64,000 bases of DNA from JBPOFY01 sp051252415 (GTDB lineage: Bacteria > Verrucomicrobiota > Verrucomicrobiia > Opitutales > Coraliomargaritaceae). The translations under genes and the position numbers were made by a program. The notes under the pieces are model-generated. The model ran no database searches and was not told where the DNA came from. It was given only the letters and a program-made list of their open reading frames with translations. The stretch spans positions 244,437 through 308,436 of the forward strand of contig JBPOGA010000002.1 of assembly GCA_051252415.1 (NCBI GenBank), given 5' to 3'. Shown here piece after piece: positions 24,632-33,800 of this stretch (positions are counted from its first letter, which is position 1; each line of letters opens with the position of its first letter).

Positions 24632-27424
24632 ATGCCAATACAAGAAAACCCGCTCTTCCGCAGACTACGCACCCATGCGCAAAAACGTCTCGTCTTTGAC
24701 CCAGGCGAATCCAGAAGCAAGCAACTTCCTGCTTATAAGCGCTTTATGGAGCTAGAAAATACAATGCTCAAGCGCAACCACCGTAAAGGTGATAAAGGCA
24801 GGATAAACTGCCAAGCGCGCGCAGCCATGGTCGATGTCGTCATCGAAAACCTCTTTATTGCAGCCTTAGACCTCTACGCCACTCAACACGGGGCCCTTCC
24901 TTGTAAAATGGCAGTTTTAGCAACTGGTGGATATGGACGACGCGAACTTAACCCACATAGTGATATCGATCTCATGTTTCTCTACCCTGATAAAATCCCG
25001 GGGAAGAACTTCGCCAAGTTCCAAGAAGTGCTGGCCGAGGAGATCCTTTATCCCCTGTGGGACCTTGGGCTTAAAGTCGGACACGCGTCCAGAAATACCA
25101 AAGAAGCGATCGAAGAGTCTCGGAAGGAAGTCCAATCTAAGAATGCGATTCTCGAATCGCGCATGATATGCGGCTCTGAGCCACTTTTTAACAACATGCA
25201 AAAGCAGTTCTCCGATTTCTGCAAAAAGGAGAATTCGAGCGACTACATCATGCAGCGCTTAGATGACGAGCGACTGCGCCACGAAAAATCTGGCAATACA
25301 ATCTACCTCCAAGAGCCGGATATCAAAAATGGCGTGGGTGGACTCCGTGATTTCCAAAACATTCTGTGGATGGCTAATATCAAATTTGGCTATAACTCTA
25401 TAAAAGACCTCGTTAAAGCAAAGATGCTACGCGCAGACGAACGCACAGATTTCATCGCAGCCTACGATCTCTTGCTGCGCACCCGCACGGAGCTACATCT
25501 GCAGAATCGCCGGCCTACCGATAAGCTAAACCTAGAGCAACAACCGGTCATTGCAGAGTATTTGAAGTATCCTCAAAAAGACATTTTCAAACGAGTCGAA
25601 GCCTTCATGAAGGATTACTACATGGCGGCACGCACCATTTATCACACCAGTGAAATGCTCAAAGAGCGACTCGCACTGTTAGCACCTCCAGGTAAAAAGA
25701 ACCGTATTTCCTTTCGTGAAGCGCTTCGTGCGCATCAACACCGCCCAGTCAAAAAGGTCGATGGCTTTATTATCACAGACAAGGTCATTTCCACTGACAA
25801 CAACCAGATCTTTGAAGAAGAGCCAGTCCGGCTCATCCGAGTTTTTCGCCTACTGCAACAATTTGGCGCCCGCCTGGATTCAGATCTAAAATATCTGGTC
25901 TCTCGATCCGTGCTACTGATTAACTCGAAGATCGTCACCAGTCCATCAGCAGCAAAAACCTTCTGCGCCATCCTCCGTAGCCCTGGCGACGTTTACCCGA
26001 TCCTCACACTCATGCATGAGCTAGGCGTGCTCGGTCGGTATCTCCCCGAATTCGGCCAACTCACCTGTATGGTTCAACATGAGTATTACCATCGCTACAC
26101 TGCTGACGCACACGTGCTACGCACGATACGCCACCTAGATCGCGTGTTCTCGAAGCACGACGAAGAGTATGCACGCTACGAGACTGAGCTACGTAAGAAC
26201 GACGACCCTCTCTTACTCTACCTAATCCTACTTCTTCACGACATTGGGAAAGCCGAAGGCGTTAAAGGCCACGCAGAGAGCGGTGTCCGAATCGCTCGTC
26301 CGATCCTTGATCGGTTCAGCATCCCACAAGAGCAACAGGAACAAATTTTATTTATTATTCAGAGCCACCTCGAAATGGCACGATTCTGGCAACGTTTCGA
26401 TTTAGATGATCCCCAGACAGCTCAGTCCTTTGCTGAGTTTATTGAAGACCCAGATAAATTACGTTTCCTATATGTTCACACTTACTGCGATGCTCGAGGC
26501 ACGGCACCTACTCTATGGAACAGCTACAAAGATGCCATGCATCGAAGCCTATTCAGTCGGACAATGCAGCAATTTGAGAACAAGGACGTAGTCGAGCAGA
26601 AACGGAAAGAACACGTTGCCATGTTACATAAAAAAATCAAAAGCCACGCCATCGAAGGCGTCTCCGAAGAGGAAATCGAAGCGCACTTCAGCCTTCTACC
26701 TGAACGTTATTTCATCAATACACATTCGGACGAAATTGAACTGCACCTCAAGATGGTGCACCAACTGTTAAGCCAGATCCAAACAGCTGAGTCGATAGGA
26801 GCCCTCGCGCCGACAATTGACTGGAGAGACGACATCGACCTTGGCATGACTGTGGTCAATGTAGTCACATGGGACCGCGCTGGATTATTCTACAAACTTG
26901 CAGGTGCTCTATCGCTCGCAGGTGTGACCATCATCAGTACCAAAGCCATCTCTCGAAGCGATCATATCACGATCGACACCTTCTATATCATGGATGCCGA
27001 TGGCGGCACGGTGACTAATCCAAAAGCGAAAATGATTTTCACCTCACGATTAGAGGAAGCCCTAATCCAAGGCAAAGAACTGATGCCAGCGATTAAAGAA
27101 TTGGAGACACGCCAAAAGGCGAAGGAGAAGACCAAAGACATGCTACCCGCCCCCTTCCCTGCAAGTGTCGACGTCTATCACGAGCTTTCACTCAAGCGCA
27201 CAATCATCGAAGTTAAGGCGAGCGATCGAATCGGGCTCCTCTACCAACTTGCACGGCTTATTTCAAAGAAAGGCTTCGACATCAGTTTTGCGCGTGTTGC
27301 CACAGAACGTGGCGTAGCAATGGATACTTTCTATATCGAAGACATGGAGGACAAAGATTCGGACGACACGACCAATTTGCTTGAGCTGCGGGAAGAGCTC
27401 GATGCTTTAGTTAAAAACGATTGA
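24632..27424 (+). CDS. glnD: GlnD-type bifunctional uridylyltransferase/uridylyl-removing enzyme
   Basis: Senses glutamine and modifies PII proteins to control nitrogen assimilation. The nucleotidyltransferase domain has GGYGRRELNPHSDIDLMFLYP at about residues 95-115 with both metal-binding Asps. The HD domain for deuridylylation has LLHDIGKAEGVKGHAESG near residue 535. Two ACT domains lie at the C-terminus (each starting with a VVTWDRAGLFY or VKASDRIGLLY type segment). The full domain order and 930-residue length are those of GlnD. No PII gene is adjacent. A 7-bp hairpin TCGACGT-ACGTCGA (27441-27461) separates it from the kinase gene. Confidence 0.95.
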   Translation: MPIQENPLFRRLRTHAQKRLVFDPGESRSKQLPAYKRFMELENTMLKRNHRKGDKGRINCQARAAMVDVVIENLFIAALDLYATQHGALPCKMAVLATGGYGRRELNPHSDIDLMFLYPDKIPGKNFAKFQEVLAEEILYPLWDLGLKVGHASRNTKEAIEESRKEVQSKNAILESRMICGSEPLFNNMQKQFSDFCKKENSSDYIMQRLDDERLRHEKSGNTIYLQEPDIKNGVGGLRDFQNILWMANIKFGYNSIKDLVKAKMLRADERTDFIAAYDLLLRTRTELHLQNRRPTDKLNLEQQPVIAEYLKYPQKDIFKRVEAFMKDYYMAARTIYHTSEMLKERLALLAPPGKKNRISFREALRAHQHRPVKKVDGFIITDKVISTDNNQIFEEEPVRLIRVFRLLQQFGARLDSDLKYLVSRSVLLINSKIVTSPSAAKTFCAILRSPGDVYPILTLMHELGVLGRYLPEFGQLTCMVQHEYYHRYTADAHVLRTIRHLDRVFSKHDEEYARYETELRKNDDPLLLYLILLLHDIGKAEGVKGHAESGVRIARPILDRFSIPQEQQEQILFIIQSHLEMARFWQRFDLDDPQTAQSFAEFIEDPDKLRFLYVHTYCDARGTAPTLWNSYKDAMHRSLFSRTMQQFENKDVVEQKRKEHVAMLHKKIKSHAIEGVSEEEIEAHFSLLPERYFINTHSDEIELHLKMVHQLLSQIQTAESIGALAPTIDWRDDIDLGMTVVNVVTWDRAGLFYKLAGALSLAGVTIISTKAISRSDHITIDTFYIMDADGGTVTNPKAKMIFTSRLEEALIQGKELMPAIKELETRQKAKEKTKDMLPAPFPASVDVYHELSLKRTIIEVKASDRIGLLYQLARLISKKGFDISFARVATERGVAMDTFYIEDMEDKDSDDTTNLLELREELDALVKND

Positions 27425-27491
27425 GCCCTAGGCATCTACATCGACGTATAAAAAACGTCGACCTCTACGCGTTGTCCCTCATTTTCCAGAT

Positions 27492-29186
27492 ATGGACATC
27501 CGAAACAACGAACAGACTGCAATCGATTCGCTCTACCGAATCAGTAGTCTTGTTTCAGATACAGATGAGCCCAAGGAAGCACTGCAGCTGATTCTAGAAG
27601 AGATCGTCACGGTCTTAAAGCCGTATAGCGCTTCGATCTCACTAGTAAATCCAGATACAAAGCACCTCGAGTTAGAAGTCGCACACGGGTTGCCAAAAAA
27701 TTTCAACGATATGGCTCTGGAGCTTGGCCAAGGCATTACGGGTTGGGTCGCTCTGCATGGTCGATCCATCATTGTCCCCGATGTCAACGAGGAGCCACGC
27801 TACATCAGTTTACACCCAAATATTCGTTCCGAAATGGCCGTGCCGATGGATGATCGTGGGATAACGATCGGCGTCGTAAACGTAGATAGCCAATCAGTGG
27901 ATGCATTCGACGAACAAGCACACAAAGTACTGACACTGCTCACCAATGAAGCCTCACGCGTGATCTCCCGCATTTGGTTGATCAAACAATTACGCACCAA
28001 AGCCAACCAACTCGAGTCGCTGGTAAACCTCGGCAAACGTCTCGTCCGCGAACTCGATAGCAGTGAAATCTTTGATGGCCTCACACGTGATGGTCGCCAA
28101 TTACTCGACTGCCAATGCTGCGCGGTATTCTTACTTGGGCCAGACAAACAATCGCTGCATCTCGAAAATATGGTCTCCCGCAATGGACCATTAAACCTCA
28201 CCTACACCCTCCCCCTTAGCACGAGTTCAGTCGGCGTTGCCATCAATCGCAAAAAGCAAATCGAAGTCGAAGACCTCGCATTTAACGAAGAGAATGAATT
28301 CTTAAAAGTTATTCAACAAGAGGGCCTCGTCTCGATGCTCTCCACGCCAATTATTTTTGGCGAAGAAGTCATCGGCGTGCTCAACGCCTACACCGATCGG
28401 CCACACCGATTCAATAATGACGAGAAAAACGTCTTTGCCACGCTTGCCGGACTGGGTGCCATCGCGATTCAGAATGCACGTCTGTATGCGCGCGTCTTTA
28501 CCAGTGAAGAATCACTTCGCCATAACGAAAAGCTGACTACTCTGGGTATGCTTGCTGCAGAAATTGCGCATGAAATTCGCAATCCACTCACCGTCATCAA
28601 ACTCTTGTTCGAATCGCTCGACCTACAGTTTGACAATGGAGATGTCCGCGCTGACGACGTCCATATGATTGGTGAAAAGCTGAACCAACTCGAAGACATC
28701 GTAGAGAGAGTGCTTAGCTTCGGCCGCAATCGCGAAGGCATGCACGCACGCTACGATCTGAATGTGCTCACCAAAGATACGCTTCAGCTCGTCCGCCTTA
28801 AACTCTATCAGCAAAAAATCGAAATCAATTTTAAAGCCCACTCAGGAACCCTCCGAGTCGAAGCCAATAAAGGGCAGATTCAGCAAGTCATGTTGAACTT
28901 AATCCTCAACGCCACTCAGGTCATGCCCAACGGTGGACGCATTGACATTGAAACGCATCTACAAGATCAACAGATCGAGTTCATCATACGTGATAGCGGA
29001 TCTGGCATCCCCAAAGAACTTCAAGACAGCATCTTCGATTCTTTCCTCACAAATCGCCCCGATGGCACAGGCCTAGGGCTATCAATTAGTAAACGCATAC
29101 TCCGGGATCACCGCGGTGATATCGAACTACTGGAAACTTCAAATGAGGGTAGTGCCTTTAAATTCTGGCTTCCTGCACCGCACTAG
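27492..29186 (+). CDS. cytosolic histidine kinase with two GAF domains
   Basis: A signalling kinase of 564 residues with no membrane segment. The first GAF domain covers about residues 15-160 (GITGWVALHGRSIIVPDVNEE), the second about 185-330 (VGVAINRKKQIEVEDL, GVLNAYTDRPHRF). The HisKA helix carries the phospho-acceptor His360 in EIAHEIRNPLTVIK. An HATPase domain follows with DSGSGIPKEL and the G2 box GTGLGLSISK. No response regulator is adjacent, so it is an orphan kinase in this window. It lies 67 bases after glnD on the same strand and six bases before the VanZ-like gene. GAF ligands are not predictable; a nitrogen link would be inference from neighbourhood only. Confidence 0.9.
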   Translation: MDIRNNEQTAIDSLYRISSLVSDTDEPKEALQLILEEIVTVLKPYSASISLVNPDTKHLELEVAHGLPKNFNDMALELGQGITGWVALHGRSIIVPDVNEEPRYISLHPNIRSEMAVPMDDRGITIGVVNVDSQSVDAFDEQAHKVLTLLTNEASRVISRIWLIKQLRTKANQLESLVNLGKRLVRELDSSEIFDGLTRDGRQLLDCQCCAVFLLGPDKQSLHLENMVSRNGPLNLTYTLPLSTSSVGVAINRKKQIEVEDLAFNEENEFLKVIQQEGLVSMLSTPIIFGEEVIGVLNAYTDRPHRFNNDEKNVFATLAGLGAIAIQNARLYARVFTSEESLRHNEKLTTLGMLAAEIAHEIRNPLTVIKLLFESLDLQFDNGDVRADDVHMIGEKLNQLEDIVERVLSFGRNREGMHARYDLNVLTKDTLQLVRLKLYQQKIEINFKAHSGTLRVEANKGQIQQVMLNLILNATQVMPNGGRIDIETHLQDQQIEFIIRDSGSGIPKELQDSIFDSFLTNRPDGTGLGLSISKRILRDHRGDIELLETSNEGSAFKFWLPAPH

Positions 29187-29191
29187 TCCGT

Positions 29192-29590
29192 ATGCAACGT
29201 AACACTACCCTATACTATTTCCCACTGTTCCTAGCACTGACCATTTTCGCGCTTTCAGGAGCATCGAGAATCGCGACACCAGATCTCAACTTTGCGATCT
29301 CAAAAGATAAGCTAGCACACTTTTTAATCTTCGGCCTCCTCGCGACCTCAATTTTAAGAACACCAAAATTGTGCCATGTTGGATGGAAAGGTGCGCTCAT
29401 TGCCGCACTCATAACTTCAGGCTATGGCGGGTTTGACGAGCTACGCCAGTCACTCACACCCGAACGGAGCGTGGAGTTTGCAGACTGGATCGCCGACACC
29501 CTAGGCGCGGCGGTAGCCGTGATCGTATACACAAGATGGCACGCCTATCGCCGACTCCTTGAATGGAAGCCTAAGTTGAAGAAGAACTAG
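29192..29590 (+). CDS. VanZ-like family membrane protein
   Basis: A small membrane protein of 132 residues with three or four helices. The VanZ-family pattern is visible: SKDKLAHFLIFGLLATSI, then GYGGFDELRQSLTPERSVEFADWIADTLGAAVAVIVY. The family is widespread and mostly uncharacterised; VanZ itself gives low teicoplanin resistance. It starts six bases after the histidine kinase, so the two genes are probably cotranscribed and VanZ may be a downstream partner of that kinase, though this is inference. Confidence 0.88.
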   Translation: MQRNTTLYYFPLFLALTIFALSGASRIATPDLNFAISKDKLAHFLIFGLLATSILRTPKLCHVGWKGALIAALITSGYGGFDELRQSLTPERSVEFADWIADTLGAAVAVIVYTRWHAYRRLLEWKPKLKKN

Positions 29591-29622
29591 TTCATCGAGC
29601 TAGGTTGCTCTGGACTAAGCAA

Positions 29623-30222
29623 TTAATACTTCACACCACATCCGTATGGAACGGTTGTGTCCGATTCGATCGGCTCACCGGCAAGCGCACTTTTGTAAGC
29701 GGCATCAACATAGTTGGTCGCCTTCGCGATATCAGATGCTTTGGCGGACTTAATACTATCAATAGCGCCTTGGTAGATCAATTGACCTTCGGGATTGATC
29801 AAAAACATATGCGGTGTGGTGCGTGCATCATATGAACGGCCAACTGTTCCATCTGCATCGATCAAAAATGCTGTTGAATGTGCTTTATGCTTCTTCTGCA
29901 TCTTTTCAGCCGCCTCGGGTGATAGATACCCTGACTTACCTTCTGCCGAGGACGCGATCTGTAGCCAAACGACTCCAGCGTCAGTCATCTCTTTTTGTTG
30001 GCGCTGCATATCACCGCCTTCATAAAATTTCACCACAAAAGGGCAGCTGTGGCGGGTCCATTCCAGCACAACATACTTGCCCTTGTAGTCGGACAAACTG
30101 TGCGCGTTTCCCTTTGAATCAGTCAGTGTAAATTCTGGTGCAGAGCTCCCTGTCTTTAAGGCAGCGTGCGAAAATAATGGTAGGAGCAGTGCGCCCGCGA
30201 GTAGTAAGTAGATAGATTTCAT
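29623..30222 (-). CDS. secreted thioredoxin-fold (redoxin) protein
   Basis: The signal peptide MKSIYLLLAGALLLPLFSHA is followed by an AhpC/TSA-redoxin domain (SAPEFTLTDSKGNAHSLSDY, then VLEWTRHSCPFVVKFYEGG). The active site has one cysteine (HSCPF) and no CxxC pair, so it resembles peroxiredoxins more than disulfide reductases. The extended insert YLSPEAAEKMQKKHKAH and the TPHMFLINPEG motif match a group of periplasmic redoxins found in PVC bacteria. A second cysteine sits four residues from the C-terminus (CGVKY). It follows dsbD after 36 bases, so DsbD may supply its electrons. Confidence 0.85.
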   Translation of the reverse strand: MKSIYLLLAGALLLPLFSHAALKTGSSAPEFTLTDSKGNAHSLSDYKGKYVVLEWTRHSCPFVVKFYEGGDMQRQQKEMTDAGVVWLQIASSAEGKSGYLSPEAAEKMQKKHKAHSTAFLIDADGTVGRSYDARTTPHMFLINPEGQLIYQGAIDSIKSAKASDIAKATNYVDAAYKSALAGEPIESDTTVPYGCGVKY

Positions 30223-30258
30223 AAAATGAGGATTAGTTGGTTCTTGATGAATAAATGC

Positions 30259-32379
30259 TTAATCGAGCGATTTTTCAACCGCATCTCGTATTATTCCATT
30301 AGTTAAACTTTGCGGCAGGACAGTGACTTCACCACCGGGCGCATATAACACGTAAAGCGGCACACCTGAACGACCGAAACGCTCAAGCTCATCTGTGATG
30401 TCAGAATCATAACGCGTCCAATCTGCGACGAGGGGCGTTACTCCGTATTTTTTAAATAATGCCTCGGTCGCTTCTGTGCGAATAGCGACCTTCTTGTTTA
30501 CCTGGCAAATTAGGCACCATGTCGCAGTGAAATCGATAAAGACCGGATTCCCTGCGGCCAGCTCTGCTTCCACTCGCTCAGTCGACCACGCCGCCCATTG
30601 GCCACTTTCTGTTTCAGATGAGCTATCAAAAGCCAAGTAGGCTGCATTTGTGGACTTAATTCCATAAATCGACGCGCCGACCAAAAGCACCAAGCTGATT
30701 ACAATGGCAATGAATTTGGAACGTTTCGACTTCACTGGAGCCGCCCAGCGACCGTAGATCCATGCTGCCATCGCAGCGAAGAAGATCACTACAAGAATTG
30801 CAAATACGGCATCGACACCTCCCTGGCGGCCGACAACGAGTGCAAGAAAGACCACCGCAGCCATTAACATAAAACCCATGAATTGCTTAAACGATTCCAT
30901 CCAGACTCCTGGCTTGGGTAGATACGCGACCAACTTAGGGAAAACCGATAACAGTAGAAAAGGCGAAGCAAGGCCTAGACCCATGACGCCAAAAATGAGC
31001 AGCCCTGTGGCAATATTCGCCTGCACCGCGATGCCGCTAACCGATGCGACCAGCGGCCCCATGCACGGAGCGCCCACAACAGCCGCGAGAATCCCCATAC
31101 CAAAGGAGCCAAGCACATCATTGCGCTGTGAAACCTTACTATCCGCACCAATCAAACTAGTGCCGATTTCGAACACACCCATCAAGTTCAGCCCGAAGAG
31201 GAAAAAGACCACTACGAGTGCCACGATAAAGTTTGGGTTCTGCAACTGAAAGCCCCAGCCAATACGCTCACCCACAGCGCGCAGTGCAAACAAGGCTCCG
31301 GCAAGTGCAATAAAGCTCAATACGACACCTGCAGTATACGCACCACCATGCGCAAGCGCTTGCCCTTTCGACTGACCAGAATGCTTGAGCAGTGAAAACA
31401 CCTTCAATGATAATACTGGAAGCACGCAGGGCATGACGTTCAAGATTAGCCCCCCGAGAAACGCTAAGGCCAAGTATCCGGGCAATCCTAGGTTCAGTAG
31501 AGACTGCTCAAAGCCCTCGCCCTTCACTTCATTGATTGCAGGCTGCTTTGCCGCTATTGCTCCCACATCATCAGAAAATGCCACCTCGGCAAACCAACTA
31601 CCAGAGTCACTCTGTAAAATCCCGCTAATTGCAGACAAAGGCTCACCTGTAAATATAGTGTCCAACTCAAGGCGAAGCTCCGCGCTAGTAGCATTCACAT
31701 TGCCAAACGCTTGCTTGGCGTTGGGGTCGACGACTCCCTCAGCATCTGCATAGAAATACAACTCATTCGGGACAGCACCTTCTACCGTGATAACTGCCTG
31801 CGTCGCACTATTTTCAAGCCTCGCGCTGAGCTTCCAAGGTAGTGAATCAGAGGGTTGCTCTGCAATTGCAGCCTCAAAAATTTCCGAACTAGCACTTCCA
31901 ACTAACTCGTCGCCCACAGCTAACTTGATTTGAAAACTTGCATCTACGGGCAAGCACAGTTCCTTGCAGATCAACCAAAATGCATCGACTTTAAGCTCAA
32001 TAGCTTCGCCTGAATAGGCTTCATCCACAGAGATCGGCACAATAAAGGTCGCGACGTCCTCATAGCCATAAGTCACCTGCCCTTCCAATTCAATACGCTC
32101 GGGAGAGGGCCATTCAATCGCTCCCGCTTCGACGCCCTCTGGCAGTTGCCAATCCAATTCTAATGGCAACCCGCTAGAGCCTGGGTTTTTCCAATAAACA
32201 TGCCAATGCGGCTCCAACTTAAAGTGTAAGGCGACATTGAAATGGCTGCCCGGAGTGACCTGCGCTTGATCAGCAAGTAATTCTACAGCCGCATGCTTCG
32301 TCTCGATGACTTCAGCCGACAGGCCGGAAGCGACGAAAGCAAAAATACCAAGTAAAGTTCGAATAGAAAACGATTTCAT
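30259..32379 (-). CDS. dsbD: DsbD-type thiol:disulfide interchange protein
   Basis: Carries reducing power from cytoplasmic thioredoxin to periplasmic proteins. After a signal peptide there is an N-terminal periplasmic domain with LEPHWHVYWKNPGSSGLP and an ICKELCLP cysteine pair. Eight membrane helices follow, including MPCVLPVLSLKV and ACMGP-like AVVGAPCMGPLVAS with the two transport cysteines. The C-terminus is a thioredoxin domain with FTATWCLICQVNK. At 706 residues it is longer than E. coli DsbD. The redoxin gene follows in the same unit. It is divergent from the SOUL gene with a 103-base gap. Confidence 0.94.
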   Translation of the reverse strand: MKSFSIRTLLGIFAFVASGLSAEVIETKHAAVELLADQAQVTPGSHFNVALHFKLEPHWHVYWKNPGSSGLPLELDWQLPEGVEAGAIEWPSPERIELEGQVTYGYEDVATFIVPISVDEAYSGEAIELKVDAFWLICKELCLPVDASFQIKLAVGDELVGSASSEIFEAAIAEQPSDSLPWKLSARLENSATQAVITVEGAVPNELYFYADAEGVVDPNAKQAFGNVNATSAELRLELDTIFTGEPLSAISGILQSDSGSWFAEVAFSDDVGAIAAKQPAINEVKGEGFEQSLLNLGLPGYLALAFLGGLILNVMPCVLPVLSLKVFSLLKHSGQSKGQALAHGGAYTAGVVLSFIALAGALFALRAVGERIGWGFQLQNPNFIVALVVVFFLFGLNLMGVFEIGTSLIGADSKVSQRNDVLGSFGMGILAAVVGAPCMGPLVASVSGIAVQANIATGLLIFGVMGLGLASPFLLLSVFPKLVAYLPKPGVWMESFKQFMGFMLMAAVVFLALVVGRQGGVDAVFAILVVIFFAAMAAWIYGRWAAPVKSKRSKFIAIVISLVLLVGASIYGIKSTNAAYLAFDSSSETESGQWAAWSTERVEAELAAGNPVFIDFTATWCLICQVNKKVAIRTEATEALFKKYGVTPLVADWTRYDSDITDELERFGRSGVPLYVLYAPGGEVTVLPQSLTNGIIRDAVEKSLD

Positions 32380-32482
32380 ATATACTGTTATGGATAAGCC
32401 AATGCGCTCAATTATTCCAGCTATTGATGAGATTCACAGATTAAGAGCTGTAAGGAAACTCAATTACAGCCGTTTAATCGTC

Positions 32483-33019
32483 ATGAAAACCCACTTCGCC
32501 ACACTTCTCCTTTGCCTATTTCCACTACTCATGAACGCTGCCGATAAAGCTTTCCCGCAAACGAATGTCGGCCAAACCGAAATCAAGACGCTTCCCGCGG
32601 CCCACCTCATTGCCAGCCAATCCGAGAATGGCTATTTCAGTGACGGCAACAACCTCTTCCGCCCTCTGTTCCGTTATATTTCTTCACGTGATATCGCTAT
32701 GACCACACCAGTCGAAGCCGAGATCAACCCTGGCGTCATGTATTTCTATATCGGCAACGATGCGATCGACAAAGCACAAGAATCCACGGACAAAGTCCAA
32801 GTTCGTGAATTGCCTGAGCGCACAGTGGCAAGCATCGGCGTGCGTGGCGGTTACAAAGAAGACAATTTTGATGACGCCGAAGTAAAGCTCCGAGCATGGC
32901 TCGCCACACAGGAAGCATACGAAATTACAGGTGAAGCAAGAGGGATCTTCTGGAACAGCCCATTCATGCCTGGATTTCTAAAGCGGTTCGAAGTCCATAT
33001 CCCAGTGATCAAGAAATGA
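32483..33019 (+). CDS. SOUL heme-binding family protein, secreted
   Basis: The signal peptide MKTHFATLLLCLFPLLMNA shows export. The rest is a SOUL/HEBP domain: GYFSDGNNLFRPLFRYISSRDIAMTTPVEAEI, the conserved I-x-MTTPV segment, then WLATQEAYEITGEARGIFWNSPFMPGFLKRFEV. SOUL proteins bind heme or porphyrins, but the true ligand in bacteria is mostly untested. ATG 32483 was chosen because it gives a proper signal peptide, whereas the frame's far upstream start would overlap dsbD. The stop overlaps the ATG of the glycosyltransferase by four bases (ATGA). Confidence 0.9.
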   Translation: MKTHFATLLLCLFPLLMNAADKAFPQTNVGQTEIKTLPAAHLIASQSENGYFSDGNNLFRPLFRYISSRDIAMTTPVEAEINPGVMYFYIGNDAIDKAQESTDKVQVRELPERTVASIGVRGGYKEDNFDDAEVKLRAWLATQEAYEITGEARGIFWNSPFMPGFLKRFEVHIPVIKK

Positions 33020-33762
33020 GTCCCACGGCACCAGATTACTCGATCATCATTCCCGCCTACAATGAAGCTGAGGAATTACCGCAGACATTAGAAAATGTGC
33101 AGCGCGCAATGCAGGCTCAACCCGAACTCGGGGAGTGTATCGTGGTCAATAACAACTCAGTCGACAAGACCGCCTCAGTTGCTTCCCGATTCGGCTGCGT
33201 TAAAGTTGTTTTCGAGCCAATCAATCAAATTGCCCGTGCCCGCAACGCTGGGGTCGCTGCAAGTCAGGGACGATATTTGGTCTTTATCGATGCCGACACT
33301 CGAATCGACCCAGAGCTTCTGGCGGAGTCACTGAAGCGTCTCCAATCCGAAAAATGTGTCGGCGGCGGCTCCGTAATTGAGTTCGAAGGTAAAATCAGTG
33401 TAATCGGCCGCTTTGGGATCCAAGTGTGGAAACGCATCTCAAAGCTCACTCGCACTGCAGCAGGCAGCTATCTCTACACCCGCCGCGATGCCTTCGAGGC
33501 CATCGGCGGATTCGACGAAAAGCTCTACGCCAGCGAGGAAGTTCGTCTTTCGCGTAAACTCAGGCAATGGGGCAAAGCTCGAGAGCTCAGCTTCGACATC
33601 CTCACACACGCCCCTGCTCGCACCTCAGCGCGTAAGCTCGAGTGGTATTCAGGTCCACAAATCCTCGGCTGGGTCGCCCTCATGATGCTCATGCCCATCG
33701 CTGTGCGCTACCGAAAACTCTGCGGCTTCTGGTATAAACGACCCACTTCAGCGGTAGAATAA
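33016..33762 (+). CDS. family 2 glycosyltransferase
   Basis: A GT-A fold transferase of 248 residues. It begins YSIIIPAYNEAEELPQTLENV, has QIARARNAGVAASQGRYLVFIDADT with the metal-binding DAD, and GGFDEKLYASEEVRLSRKLRQWG. The C-terminal hydrophobic stretch ILGWVALMMLMPIAV may associate with the membrane. Such enzymes add sugars to lipid or cell-surface acceptors; donor and acceptor cannot be read. It is translationally coupled to the SOUL gene by a four-base overlap, an odd pairing whose meaning is unknown. Confidence 0.9.
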   Translation: MSPTAPDYSIIIPAYNEAEELPQTLENVQRAMQAQPELGECIVVNNNSVDKTASVASRFGCVKVVFEPINQIARARNAGVAASQGRYLVFIDADTRIDPELLAESLKRLQSEKCVGGGSVIEFEGKISVIGRFGIQVWKRISKLTRTAAGSYLYTRRDAFEAIGGFDEKLYASEEVRLSRKLRQWGKARELSFDILTHAPARTSARKLEWYSGPQILGWVALMMLMPIAVRYRKLCGFWYKRPTSAVE

Positions 33763-33800
33763 AGGTTGAGATGCTTGAAGATCGAAAGTAGCTTTTCGGG

